35,043 nucleotides of DNA from an uncultured Planctomycetaceae bacterium. GTDB taxonomy: Bacteria > Planctomycetota > Planctomycetia > Pirellulales > UBA1268. Of this stretch, positions 1-8,500 are shown in pieces. Under the pieces are notes generated by a model, which made no database searches, was not told the origin of the DNA, and was given only the letters and a program-made list of their open reading frames with translations. The stretch spans positions 1 to 35,043 of the forward strand of contig CAISKG010000486.1 in assembly GCA_903885855.1 (NCBI GenBank), given 5' to 3'. Made by a program: the position numbers and the translations under genes. Within the stretch, counting starts at the first letter, position 1, and every line of letters begins with the position of its first letter.

Positions 1-198
1 CCCGCGGGGCCACGCTCGCCGGCCTTGCCGGGCGCACCCGCCGGGCCAGCCTTGCCGTCGAGGCCGTTCTTCCCGTCCTTGCCAGGCGCACCGGCCGGGC
101 CCGCGGGGCCGCGCTCGCCGGCCTTGCCCGGCGCACCCGCCGGACCAGCCTTGCCGTCGAGGCCGTTCTTTCCGTCCTTGCCCGGCGCACCAGCCGGG
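1..198. repeat. Two copies of a 99-bp tandem repeat within the collagen-like gene
   Basis: cccgcggggccacgctcgccggccttgccgggcgcaccc... at 1 recurs at 100 with few substitutions (33 codons = 11 GXY triplets). Confidence 0.85.
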
Positions 199-713
199 CC
201 AAGCGCGCCCGGCGCTCCAGCCGGACCCGCGGGGCCACGCTCGCCGGCCTTTCCAGCGAGGCCATCCTTCCCGTCGCGGCCGGGAGGACCCGCCGGCCCC
301 GGCATGCCGTCCTTGCCGGCAGCTCCCACCGGGCCACGCTCACCCTGCGGTCCGGCTGGGCCGCGCTCACCCTGCGGTCCGGCCGGGCCTCGCTCACCCT
401 GCGGTCCGGACGGGCCGCGTTCACCCTGCGCTCCGACGGCACCACGCTCCCCCGCCGCGCCCTTGGATCCCTGCGTTCCACCCGACAGCCCCACCAGGCT
501 GGCGACGCTCGAGGCGAAGCCGCGGCCGCGCCACAGATTCAGCTCGCGCCACTTCTCCTGGTGCTTGTCCCACACCCACAGGAGCCCCGCGTGCTCCTCG
601 TACCACGCATCGCCCTCGGCGGCGTGGCGGGGCAGGTTCGTGTGGTCGTCGATCAAGCCATGGATCGTCTTGATGGGGGGGAAATCGATGGCGGGCACGG
701 GGATGTCCTTCAT
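1..713 (-). CDS. Collagen-like (Gly-X-Y repeat) protein, C-terminus truncated by window start
   Basis: Reverse-complement reading from ATG at 713: MKDIPVPAIDFPPIKTIHGLIDDHTNLPRHAAEGDAWYEEHAGLLWVWDKHQEKWRELNLWRGRGFASSVASLVGLSGGTQGSKGAAGERGAVGAQGERGPSGPQGERGPAGPQ... followed by uninterrupted G-X-Y triplets to the window edge. Not in the ORF track because it runs off the end. Confidence 0.88.
   Translation of the reverse strand, partial: MKDIPVPAIDFPPIKTIHGLIDDHTNLPRHAAEGDAWYEEHAGLLWVWDKHQEKWRELNLWRGRGFASSVASLVGLSGGTQGSKGAAGERGAVGAQGERGPSGPQGERGPAGPQGERGPAGPQGERGPVGAAGKDGMPGPAGPPGRDGKDGLAGKAGERGPAGPAGAPGALGPAGAPGKDGKNGLDGKAGPAGAPGKAGERGPAGPAGAPGKDGKNGLDGKAGPAGAPGKAGERGPA
338..431. repeat. 27-bp tandem repeat (gctcaccctgcggtccggcygggccgc), ~3.5 copies
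   Basis: Copies start at 338, 365, 392 and 419; each encodes GERGPxGPQ on the minus strand. Confidence 0.85.
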
Positions 714-930
714 AACGAGGAATCAGAGATGGCCTGGAAAGAGGGGGGCGAGGCACCGGAATGGGCCTCGCGCGACGCTCCGCTACAGTCGCCACAGCCC
801 CCCCAGTCCGCGCAGACCGCGAAATTTAGCAGGCGACAATTCGCCGTGAAAGCCCCCGGGCATCCCCGAGAAAGCAGCCGGGTCGTCGGCCGCGTGGGGG
901 CGGCGGGACGCGAGCGGCGCCGCGATCCGG

Positions 931-2340
931 CTACCAGCGCGTCTCCATCGCCATCCCGCCCAGATCGGCGATCGGCAGGGGCACCACCCGCACTTCCATC
1001 CCGGCGAAGTGCGTCTCGGTGCGGCTCACGGCGATCGAACTGGCCACCGCCAGATACCACCCCAGGAACACCTGCGAGGGGTAGTGGGCGTTGTCCGTCA
1101 TGCGGGAGAAGCCGACGAACGTGGAGCAGACCCACAAGCCCCCCTTGGCCCACGGGTTCTCCACCATGTCGGCCGCCGCCAGGAAGGGGATCGCCCCGAT
1201 GAACGCATGGCCGCTGACGCCGTTGTTGTCGTTGAACATGTGCCACTGGCTGCCGTTGCCGTCGACCGGCCGCGACGCGCCGGTGGCCATCTGCAGCACG
1301 TACACCGGCGGCGCCCCGACGACGAACATCCGCAGCGACCGCGAGCCCCACTCGCCGAGGATGTCGCCGGTGGGATTCCCCTCGAGCACGATCCCGGTGA
1401 CGGCCGCGGCGCCGAAGACGGAAAGCGCGTAGCGCCCCTCGCCGATGTCCTTGCAACCCAGGAAGAAGGTGCCCAGGTCGGTCGGCTTGACGCTCTCCAT
1501 CCACGCCGTCTGCATGGTGGTGTCGAAGCCGGTGTTGGCCATCAGGGCCCCGGCGCCGAACGCCGCCGCCAGGCCCACGAGGCTGTCGCAGCAGTAGAAG
1601 TTGCGGTAATCCTCGAGCACCTTGTACCCCGCCCGCGACAGGCGCGGATACGAGGAATGCGCCCAGGGAGGCTCGCGCGACGCCGCGACGCCATACGGCA
1701 CGCCGTCGGGCGGCGGGAGCGACAGGATCGGCTCCGCCGTGGGGGCGAGCCGCGCCGCCAGCACGGGGGTCACGTCGCGGCTGCCCGACCAGGCCTGCTC
1801 GATCTGCCAGCCACCGCTGAGCTCGACGCGGCCCGGCGCGCGCGGCGCCGACGCCTCGGCGATCGACTGCGTCTCCACGATGGCCTCGATCCAGGCGCCC
1901 GAACCGCCGGGGGAGAAACGCACCACGAGCCGCTGGCGCCGTGGGGGCGCGAGCCCGGGGGTGGTGGGAATGACTCCGGGCAGGGGCGGCTCCGCCGGCG
2001 GCTCCACCCAGGCCGACTCGATCATCCCCTGCGACGCCGGCCGGACGTCGAAGCCCGGCTCCACGACGCGCGCCACCGGCCACTCGGCCGACACCGCCGC
2101 GCGTGTGTCGCGCCACAGGGCCTGCGGGTCGTCGTGCGGCACGAACATCCCCCCGGCATCCATCGTCGCCGCGCCGCTGCCGAAGCCGGCGGCCGTGCCT
2201 GGCAGTCCGATCGCTCCGCGCCACAGGCACAGCGCGATCAGCAGGGCCCGCACCGCCGGCGCGTGCCGGGGCCGGGCGCGGGGCCCGAGGGGGCGCTCGC
2301 GCTGGATCTCGATCGCCGGTGGAGGCTTCGGGGGGGACAT
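931..2340 (-). CDS. PAP2 superfamily (phosphatidic acid phosphatase-like) protein, 469 aa
   Basis: ORF 931..2661 trimmed to ATG at 2340 (MSPPKPPPAIEIQ...). Motifs VSGHAFIGAIPF and FSRMTDNAHYPSQVFLGW resemble PAP2 motifs 2 and 3. Confidence 0.7.
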   Translation of the reverse strand: MSPPKPPPAIEIQRERPLGPRARPRHAPAVRALLIALCLWRGAIGLPGTAAGFGSGAATMDAGGMFVPHDDPQALWRDTRAAVSAEWPVARVVEPGFDVRPASQGMIESAWVEPPAEPPLPGVIPTTPGLAPPRRQRLVVRFSPGGSGAWIEAIVETQSIAEASAPRAPGRVELSGGWQIEQAWSGSRDVTPVLAARLAPTAEPILSLPPPDGVPYGVAASREPPWAHSSYPRLSRAGYKVLEDYRNFYCCDSLVGLAAAFGAGALMANTGFDTTMQTAWMESVKPTDLGTFFLGCKDIGEGRYALSVFGAAAVTGIVLEGNPTGDILGEWGSRSLRMFVVGAPPVYVLQMATGASRPVDGNGSQWHMFNDNNGVSGHAFIGAIPFLAAADMVENPWAKGGLWVCSTFVGFSRMTDNAHYPSQVFLGWYLAVASSIAVSRTETHFAGMEVRVVPLPIADLGGMAMETRW

Positions 2341-2476
2341 CGGGGGGCGGAACTCTCGCACCCTCCATCGGCGTGAGCAAGGGGGGAAATGGACCCCCGG
2401 TGCGGAATGGCCCCGCGTGGTATCCTCGGGCCCCGCGCGGGTGTTCCCCCCGCCCTCCACCCCTCCCAGGTGCCCC

Positions 2477-4351
2477 GTGTCCGGGCAGGATGCCCCAGCG
2501 CCCCCGTCCCCCCCGGGCGCCCCGCCTGACGATCCGCGGATCCTCGAGGTGCTCTCGAGGTGGTGGGGCTTCGACCGGCTGCGCCCCCTGCAGGAAGAGG
2601 CGATCCGGGCCGCCCTCGACGGCACCGACTCCGTCGTGGTGATGCCGACGGGCGGGGGCAAGAGCCTCTGCTACCAGTTGCCCCCCCTCGTCAACGGCAC
2701 CACGGACGTCGTCGTCTCGCCGCTGGTGGCCCTGATGAAGGACCAGGTCGACGCCCTCGAGGCGATCGGCTATCCCGCGGCGGCGATCCATTCCGCCATG
2801 TCGCCGGAGGAACGCGCGGGCGTCCGCGACCGGCTCGCCGCCGGGGAGCTGCGCCTCCTCTTCGCCTCGCCGGAGCGCCTCGTCAACACCGGCCTGCTCG
2901 ACCTCCTCGCCGAGGTCGGGGTGAAGCGGTTCGCGATCGACGAGGCCCACTGCATCAGCCACTGGGGCCACGATTTCCGCCCCGAGTACCGGCAGATGTC
3001 GCTCCTCCGCGAGCGCTTTCCCCGGGCGAGCATCCACGCCTTCACCGCCACCGCCACCCCGCGCGTGCGCGACGACATCGCCGCCCAGCTCCATCTCCGC
3101 GCGCCGCGGATGCTGATCGGGACGTTCGACCGGCCGAATCTCTGCTACCGGGTCGTGCCGCGCACCGACCGCATCGCCCAGACGCTCGCCATCCTCGGCC
3201 GCCACCGCGGCGAGGCCTCGATCGTGTACTGCATCTCCCGCAAGGAGACGGAGCGGCTGGCGGCCCGGCTGGCGGCCGAGGGGATCCTCGCCCGCCCCTA
3301 CCACGCCGGCCTCCACGCCACGGAGCGGCGGCGCACGCAGGAGGCGTTCGCCCGCGAGACGATCGACGTGGTGGTGGCGACGGTGGCCTTCGGCATGGGG
3401 ATCGACCGCTCCGACGTGCGCCTCGTTCTCCACACTTCCCTCCCCAAGAGCCTCGAGGCCTACCAGCAGGAGACCGGCCGGGCCGGCCGCGACGGCCTGG
3501 CGGCGGAGTGCGTGCTCCTCTACTCCTCCGCCGACGTCTTCAGCTGGGAATCGCTCTGCCGCAAGAGCGCCGCCGAGAGCGACCTCGATCCCGAAGAGCA
3601 GGAGCGGCTCGTGGCCGGCCAGCTCGAGCACCTCCACGCCATGCGCCGCTACGCCCAGGCCGCGCGCTGCCGCCACGCGGCCCTCTCGGAGTACTTCGGG
3701 CAGGCCTACGGCACCGAGCCGTGCGCCGCCTGCGACGTGTGCCTCGGCGAGACGGAGAATCTCCCCGACTCGACGCTCACCGCCCAGAAGCTGCTCTCCT
3801 GCGTGGCCCGCACCGGGGGCCGGTTCGGGGTGCGCCACGTGGGCGAGGTGCTCCGCGGGGCGCGGAGCGAAGCGGTGCTGCGCCACCGCCACGAGGCCCT
3901 CTCCACCTTCGGGCTCCTCGCCGCCCTCGACCAGCGCACCGTCGAGAACCTGCTCCACCAGCTCCTCGACCAGGGCCTGCTCGACCGCACCCCGGGGGAG
4001 CGGCCCGTGCTCGTCCTCAACGAGCGGTCGTGGGAGGTGATGCGCGGCACGCGCGACGTGGTGCTCCTCGAGCCCCGCGCCGGCCGGACGCGCGCCGCCC
4101 GCGCCGACACCGACGATTGGGAGGGGGTCGACCGCGGCCTCTTCGAGCGGCTGCGGGCGTGGCGCCGGCGCGTGGCCGACGCCCGCGGCAAGCCGGCCTG
4201 GACGATCCTCGACGACAGGGCCCTGCGCGGCATCGCACGCGAGCGGCCGGCGACGCCGGCGGCGCTCTTGCGCGTCAAGGGGATCGGCGAGAAGCGCCTC
4301 GCCGACTTCGGGGCAGCGATCCTGGAGATGGTGGCCGGCCGCGAGGCCTGA
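2477..4351 (+). CDS. recQ: ATP-dependent DNA helicase RecQ
   Basis: LRPLQEEAIRAALDGTDSVVVMPTGGGKSLCYQLP, DEAHCISHWGHDFRPEY, ETGRAGRDG, zinc-binding CAACDVC, C-terminal HRDC-like domain. GTG start at 2477 is a guess; the upstream ORF extension is low complexity. Confidence 0.95.
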   Translation: MSGQDAPAPPSPPGAPPDDPRILEVLSRWWGFDRLRPLQEEAIRAALDGTDSVVVMPTGGGKSLCYQLPPLVNGTTDVVVSPLVALMKDQVDALEAIGYPAAAIHSAMSPEERAGVRDRLAAGELRLLFASPERLVNTGLLDLLAEVGVKRFAIDEAHCISHWGHDFRPEYRQMSLLRERFPRASIHAFTATATPRVRDDIAAQLHLRAPRMLIGTFDRPNLCYRVVPRTDRIAQTLAILGRHRGEASIVYCISRKETERLAARLAAEGILARPYHAGLHATERRRTQEAFARETIDVVVATVAFGMGIDRSDVRLVLHTSLPKSLEAYQQETGRAGRDGLAAECVLLYSSADVFSWESLCRKSAAESDLDPEEQERLVAGQLEHLHAMRRYAQAARCRHAALSEYFGQAYGTEPCAACDVCLGETENLPDSTLTAQKLLSCVARTGGRFGVRHVGEVLRGARSEAVLRHRHEALSTFGLLAALDQRTVENLLHQLLDQGLLDRTPGERPVLVLNERSWEVMRGTRDVVLLEPRAGRTRAARADTDDWEGVDRGLFERLRAWRRRVADARGKPAWTILDDRALRGIARERPATPAALLRVKGIGEKRLADFGAAILEMVAGREA

Positions 4352-4360
4352 CCGCCCCGC

Positions 4361-5074
4361 TCACCCCTCGCCGAGATAGGCCTCGCGGACGCGCCGGTCG
4401 TGCGCCAGCTCGGCCCCGGGCCCGGTGAGCGTGACCCGGCCGGTCTCGAGGACGTAGCCGCGGTCGGCGAGGCGGAGGGCCGCGCGGGCGTTCTGCTCCA
4501 CGAGCACCACCGAGATCCCGCGCTTCGCCAGGCTCCCGATGACGTCGAAGATCCGCTCCACGATCAGCGGCGCCAGTCCGAGCGAGGGCTCGTCGAGGAG
4601 GAGCAGCTTCGGCCGGCCGACGAGCGCCCGCGCCAGGGCCAGCATCTGCTGCTCGCCGCCGGAGAGCGTGCCCCCCATCTGCGCCATCCGCTCGCCGAGG
4701 ACCGGAAACATCCCGCAGGCCTCGTCGATGTCGCGCTTCAGCGCCTGGCGGTCGGTCTGGGTGAAGCCGCCGAGTTCGAGGTTCTCGCGCACCGAGAGCC
4801 GCGGAAAGATCCGCCGCCCCTCCGGCGCGTGCCCGATGCCCATCCGCGATACGACGTGGGTCGGCAGGCCGGTGATCGGCCGCCCCTGGAAGGCCACCGA
4901 TCCGGACCGTGCCGGCACCACCCCCACGATCGCCATCAGCAGCGTGGTCTTGCCGGCGCCGTTGGCGCCGATGATCGCCACCGTCTCCCCCTCGCCCACA
5001 TCGATCGACACCCCGTCGAGGGCGCGGATCGGCCCGTAGCCCGCCGACAGGTCGCGCACCTCCAGGATCGCCAT
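4361..5074 (-). CDS. livF: Branched-chain amino acid-type ABC transporter ATP-binding protein LivF, 237 aa
   Basis: MAILEVRDLSAGYGPIRALDGVSIDVGEGETVAIIGANGAGKTT..., GHAPEGRRIFPRLSVRENL, LSGGEQQMLALARAL, LLLLDEPSLGLAP. Confidence 0.95.
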   Translation of the reverse strand: MAILEVRDLSAGYGPIRALDGVSIDVGEGETVAIIGANGAGKTTLLMAIVGVVPARSGSVAFQGRPITGLPTHVVSRMGIGHAPEGRRIFPRLSVRENLELGGFTQTDRQALKRDIDEACGMFPVLGERMAQMGGTLSGGEQQMLALARALVGRPKLLLLDEPSLGLAPLIVERIFDVIGSLAKRGISVVLVEQNARAALRLADRGYVLETGRVTLTGPGAELAHDRRVREAYLGEG

Positions 5075-5103
5075 GCCGTCCTCCCCGGGGCCCGAGCGGC
5101 CCC

Positions 5104-6438
5104 TCATTCCCCGCCGCCGAGATAGGCCTCGATCACCTTCTCGTCGCGACGCACCTCGGCGGGCGTCCCCTCCGCGATCTTCGTGCCGTGGTCGAGGACG
5201 GCGACGCGATCGCTGACGCGCATCACCACGTTCATGTGGTGCTCGATGAGGAGCACCGTCACGCCGGAATCGCGGATCCGCTCGATGAGCGATGCGAGAT
5301 CGGCGGTCTCCGACGGGTTCATCCCCGCCGCCGGCTCGTCGAGGAGGATCAGCCGCGCCCCGGTGGCCAGCGCCCGGGCGATCTCCAGCCGGCGCTGGTC
5401 GCCGTAGGGGAGCTGCCCGGCGATGCGGTTGGCGTCGCCGGCGAGGCCCACGAAGCCGAGGGCTTCGAGGGCCTTTTTGCGCGCCGCCGCCTCGCCGCGC
5501 ACGTTGGCGGGGGTGCGCAGCAGCATCGCCAGCACCCCGCCGGGGATCGTCCGGTCGAGGCCCACCAGCACGTTCTCCAGCACGCTCATGTTGCTGAACA
5601 GCCGGATGTTCTGGAAGGTGCGCGAGATCCCGGCCCGGGCCACGACGTGCGGCGAGCGCCGGCCACGCTGCCAGACGGCGAGCGTCCCGGCGGTCCCGAG
5701 GATGAGGCCGAGGGCCAGGCCGCTCCAGCCGCGGAAGCGGATCCGGCTCTTTCCGGCGGCGAGCCGGTCGAGCACCTCCTCCTTGACCGGCGGGAGCGTC
5801 ACCCCGGCCGCCTGGGGCTCGTCGGAGGGGCCGAGGTCGGTGGGATCGGGGACGGTGCCGGGATCGATGCGCCGGGCGGTGACCTTCGCCTGGAGGGCGT
5901 CGCGCACCAGCCGCGCCTCCGCCAGATCGCGCTTGATGGCCAGCACGTCGGCGCCGTCGGAGCTGACCACGCGCCACTTCCCCGCCATCTGGTCGATCGC
6001 CAGCTCGGAGCGGAAATAACCGCGCAGGCGCTCGACCGCGCCGGCGAGCGTGAACGGCTCCCCGGTGATCATCCCCCGCTTCACCACCGCCATCCACATC
6101 CGGTCGACGTCCACCGCGGCGGCGGCGAAGAGGAGCCCGGTGAGGAGGCCGACGGCCAGCGCCTTGAGGATCGTGCCCGGCGTCAGGGCGCGCTCGAGCC
6201 GCTTGCCGCGGAAGCGCACCGACCCGCCCGACGGGGCGTAGATGCCGCTGACGCAGTTGAAGGCGGTGGTCTTCCCCGCCCCGTTGGGACCGATGAGGGA
6301 GACGATCGTCCCCTCCGGCACGTCGAGGTCGAGATCGGAGACCGCCACCAGCCCGCCGAAGCGGACCGTGATCCGGTCGACGTCGAGGAGCGGCGACCCG
6401 GAGGGACCGGGCACGGCCGGGGACCGGGAATCGCTCAT
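5104..6438 (-). CDS. livG: Branched-chain amino acid-type ABC transporter ATP-binding protein LivG with large transmembrane-hairpin insertion, 444 aa
   Basis: N-terminal SLIGPNGAGKTTAFNCVSGIY (Walker A) and C-terminal VARAGISRTFQNIRLF (Q-loop), QLPYGDQRRLEIARAL, LILLDEPAAGMNP, LLIEHHMNVVMRVSDRV; the two halves are separated by ~182 aa containing two hydrophobic helices. Confidence 0.93.
   Translation of the reverse strand: MSDSRSPAVPGPSGSPLLDVDRITVRFGGLVAVSDLDLDVPEGTIVSLIGPNGAGKTTAFNCVSGIYAPSGGSVRFRGKRLERALTPGTILKALAVGLLTGLLFAAAAVDVDRMWMAVVKRGMITGEPFTLAGAVERLRGYFRSELAIDQMAGKWRVVSSDGADVLAIKRDLAEARLVRDALQAKVTARRIDPGTVPDPTDLGPSDEPQAAGVTLPPVKEEVLDRLAAGKSRIRFRGWSGLALGLILGTAGTLAVWQRGRRSPHVVARAGISRTFQNIRLFSNMSVLENVLVGLDRTIPGGVLAMLLRTPANVRGEAAARKKALEALGFVGLAGDANRIAGQLPYGDQRRLEIARALATGARLILLDEPAAGMNPSETADLASLIERIRDSGVTVLLIEHHMNVVMRVSDRVAVLDHGTKIAEGTPAEVRRDEKVIEAYLGGGE
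5650..6195 (-). other. In-frame ~182-aa insertion in LivG: two predicted TM helices flanking a ~125-aa loop
   Basis: Segment ERALTPGTILKALAVGLLTGLLFAAAAVDVDRMW...GKSRIRFRGWSGLALGLILGTAGTLAVWQRGRRSPH lies where canonical LivG goes almost directly from the beta-hairpin to the Q-loop. Confidence 0.8.
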
Positions 6439-7538
6439 GGCCCCTCCTCGTGCAGCTCCGCCGCCAGCCGGCGCGACGGGATCAGCCCCTCGGGCCGGTA
6501 GCGCATCACGAACACCAGCGCCAGCCCGAAGATCGCCAGCCTCCAGCCGCTGAACGACAGGGCGCTGGATCCGGAGGGATTGATGTTCATCTGCTGGATC
6601 CAGGAGTCGGCCCACGGCGCCAGCACCGTGTCGAAGCCGACGAGGATCGCCACGCCGAGGATCGTGCCGGGGATGCTGCCGAGGCCCCCGAGGATCACCG
6701 CGCAGAGCACCATGATCGAACGGTTGAAGTCGTAGGCGTTGGGGTCGGCCGTGGTGGAGAGGCTGGCCGCGTAGAGGCAGCCGGCGAGGCCGGCCACGGC
6801 CGACGACATCGCGAAGGCGGAGAGCTTGACGCGCGTGGCGGAGATCCCCATCGCCTGGGCGGCCAGTTCGTCCTCGCGCACCGCCACCAGGGCCCGGCCG
6901 AGGCGCGACGTCTCCAGGCGCCGCATCGCCAGCACCACCCCGGCCAGCGACAGCAGCGACAGGTAGTAGAACCAGCGCGGGTCGATGGCGAACGCCTTCC
7001 CCAGATCGAGCCCCGCCACCGTCACGCCCGCCCCGGGCGGGGGCACCGGGTTGAGCCCCTTCATGCCCCCGGTGATCTGCTCGAGGTTGCGCAGGGTGAC
7101 CTTCGCCACCTCGCCGAAGCCGAGCGTGACGATCGCCAGATAATCGCCGCGCAGGCGGAGCGTGGGCGCGCCGAGCGCCAGGCCCGTGCCGGCCGTGACG
7201 AGCACCGCCACGACCGCGGCGGGGAGGAAGCCGATGCGGAAGGGGTACATCGGCACCGTGAGGATCGCCAGGCAGTAGGCCCCGATCCCGAAGAAGGAGG
7301 CGATGCCCAGATGCACGAGCCCCGTGTAGCCCACCATGACGTTCAGCGCCAGGGCGAGGATGCAGTAGATGAAAAGCGTCGTCACCTGGCCGCCGAGCGC
7401 CCCGCCGAGCGCCGGGATGCACAGCGGCGCGGCGGCCAGGAGCACCAGCGCCACCAGCTCCCAGCGCGAGGCGAGCCAGCCGCCGACGCCGGCCGGGCGC
7501 GGCGGGAGGGGAGCGGCGGATGGCGGGGGTGCGGCCAC
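6435..7538 (-). CDS. livM: Branched-chain amino acid-type ABC transporter permease LivM, 367 aa
   Basis: Polytopic; VMVGYTGLVHLGIASFFGIGAY, LRLRGDYLAIVTLGFGEVAKV, ILGGLGSIPGTILGVAIL, YRPEGLI. GTG start; 4-nt ATGA overlap with livG. Confidence 0.93.
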   Translation of the reverse strand: MAAPPPSAAPLPPRPAGVGGWLASRWELVALVLLAAAPLCIPALGGALGGQVTTLFIYCILALALNVMVGYTGLVHLGIASFFGIGAYCLAILTVPMYPFRIGFLPAAVVAVLVTAGTGLALGAPTLRLRGDYLAIVTLGFGEVAKVTLRNLEQITGGMKGLNPVPPPGAGVTVAGLDLGKAFAIDPRWFYYLSLLSLAGVVLAMRRLETSRLGRALVAVREDELAAQAMGISATRVKLSAFAMSSAVAGLAGCLYAASLSTTADPNAYDFNRSIMVLCAVILGGLGSIPGTILGVAILVGFDTVLAPWADSWIQQMNINPSGSSALSFSGWRLAIFGLALVFVMRYRPEGLIPSRRLAAELHEEGP

Positions 7539-7542
7539 GGCG

Positions 7543-8451
7543 TCAGACCTTCTCCCTCGTCCGGCGGCCGAGCAGGCCCTCGGGACGGAACACGAGGATC
7601 ACGATCAGGATCGCGAACACGATCGCCCCGGTCCAGCGCTCCCCCACGTAGGCGCTCGACAGCGCCCGCACCAGGCCGATCACCAGGCCCCCGAGGACCG
7701 CACCGGGGATGCTGCCGATGCCGCCCAGCACGGCGGCGGTGAAGGCGTAGAGGCCGTTCTGGAACCCCATCTGGAAGCCGATGGTGTTGATGTACAGGCC
7801 GTAGATCACGCTGGCGGCGCCGCCGAGGAAGCCGCCGATGAAGAAGGTGGCGGCGATCACGCGATCGACGTCGACCCCCACCAGCGCCGCGGCCACGGGA
7901 TCCTGCGAGACCGCGCGCATCGCCTTGCCCAGGCGCGTGGTGCGCACCAGCAGCGACAGCCCCACCATCAGCGGCACGACGACGAGGACCACGAGGAGGT
8001 CCTTGAGGGTGAACTGCAGCCCGTCGTGGGCGAGGAGATTCGTGGAGGGCACCAGGTCGGGAAAGGAGCGGTCGGCGGGCCCGAGCCAGAACAGCCCGGC
8101 GTTCATGAAGATGAACGACACGCCGATCGCCGACACCAGCGGCGCGAGCTTGGGGGCGTTGCGCAGCGGCTTGTAGACGATCCGGTCGACCGCCACGTTG
8201 AGTCCGCCGCAGAACAGTCCGCAGAGGAGCACCAGGGCCGCGACCCCCGCCCAGGTCGCCGCCCCGCCGCCGGCCGCGATGCCGAGGGCGCCCACGAGCG
8301 TCAGCGCCAGGCAGGCACCGAGCATGATCAGGTCGCCGTGGGCGAAATTGATCAGCCCGATGATGCCGTAGACCATCGTGTAGCCGAGCGCCACCAGCGC
8401 CACCAGGGCGCCGTTGGTCAGGCCGATGAGGCACTGTTGGAGGAAGAACAC
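7543..8451 (-). CDS. livH: Branched-chain amino acid-type ABC transporter permease LivH, 302 aa
   Basis: LTNGALVALVALGYTMVYGIIGLINFAHGDLIMLGA, AVLGGIGSIPGAVLGGLVIGL, FRPEGLLG. GTG start. Confidence 0.93.
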   Translation of the reverse strand: MFFLQQCLIGLTNGALVALVALGYTMVYGIIGLINFAHGDLIMLGACLALTLVGALGIAAGGGAATWAGVAALVLLCGLFCGGLNVAVDRIVYKPLRNAPKLAPLVSAIGVSFIFMNAGLFWLGPADRSFPDLVPSTNLLAHDGLQFTLKDLLVVLVVVPLMVGLSLLVRTTRLGKAMRAVSQDPVAAALVGVDVDRVIAATFFIGGFLGGAASVIYGLYINTIGFQMGFQNGLYAFTAAVLGGIGSIPGAVLGGLVIGLVRALSSAYVGERWTGAIVFAILIVILVFRPEGLLGRRTREKV

Positions 8452-8500
8452 TCGGCTGATCCCGGCGGAGGGGCCCCTGCGGGCTCGGTACGGAAGGAGC

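Noticed and set aside
25-849. Plus-strand 274-aa Pro/Ala-rich repeat ORF (MPGAPAGPALPSRPFF...)
   Set aside because: It is the antisense of the Gly-X-Y collagen-like gene; the repeat pattern mirrors the sense repeats.
710-3958. 1082-aa minus-strand ORF
   Set aside because: Antisense to recQ and out of frame over the PAP2 gene; Arg/Gly/Ala-rich with no recognisable domain.
4361-6097. LivF annotated as a 578-aa ORF
   Set aside because: The N-terminal ~340 aa are an out-of-frame reading of livG; the true start is ATG 5074.
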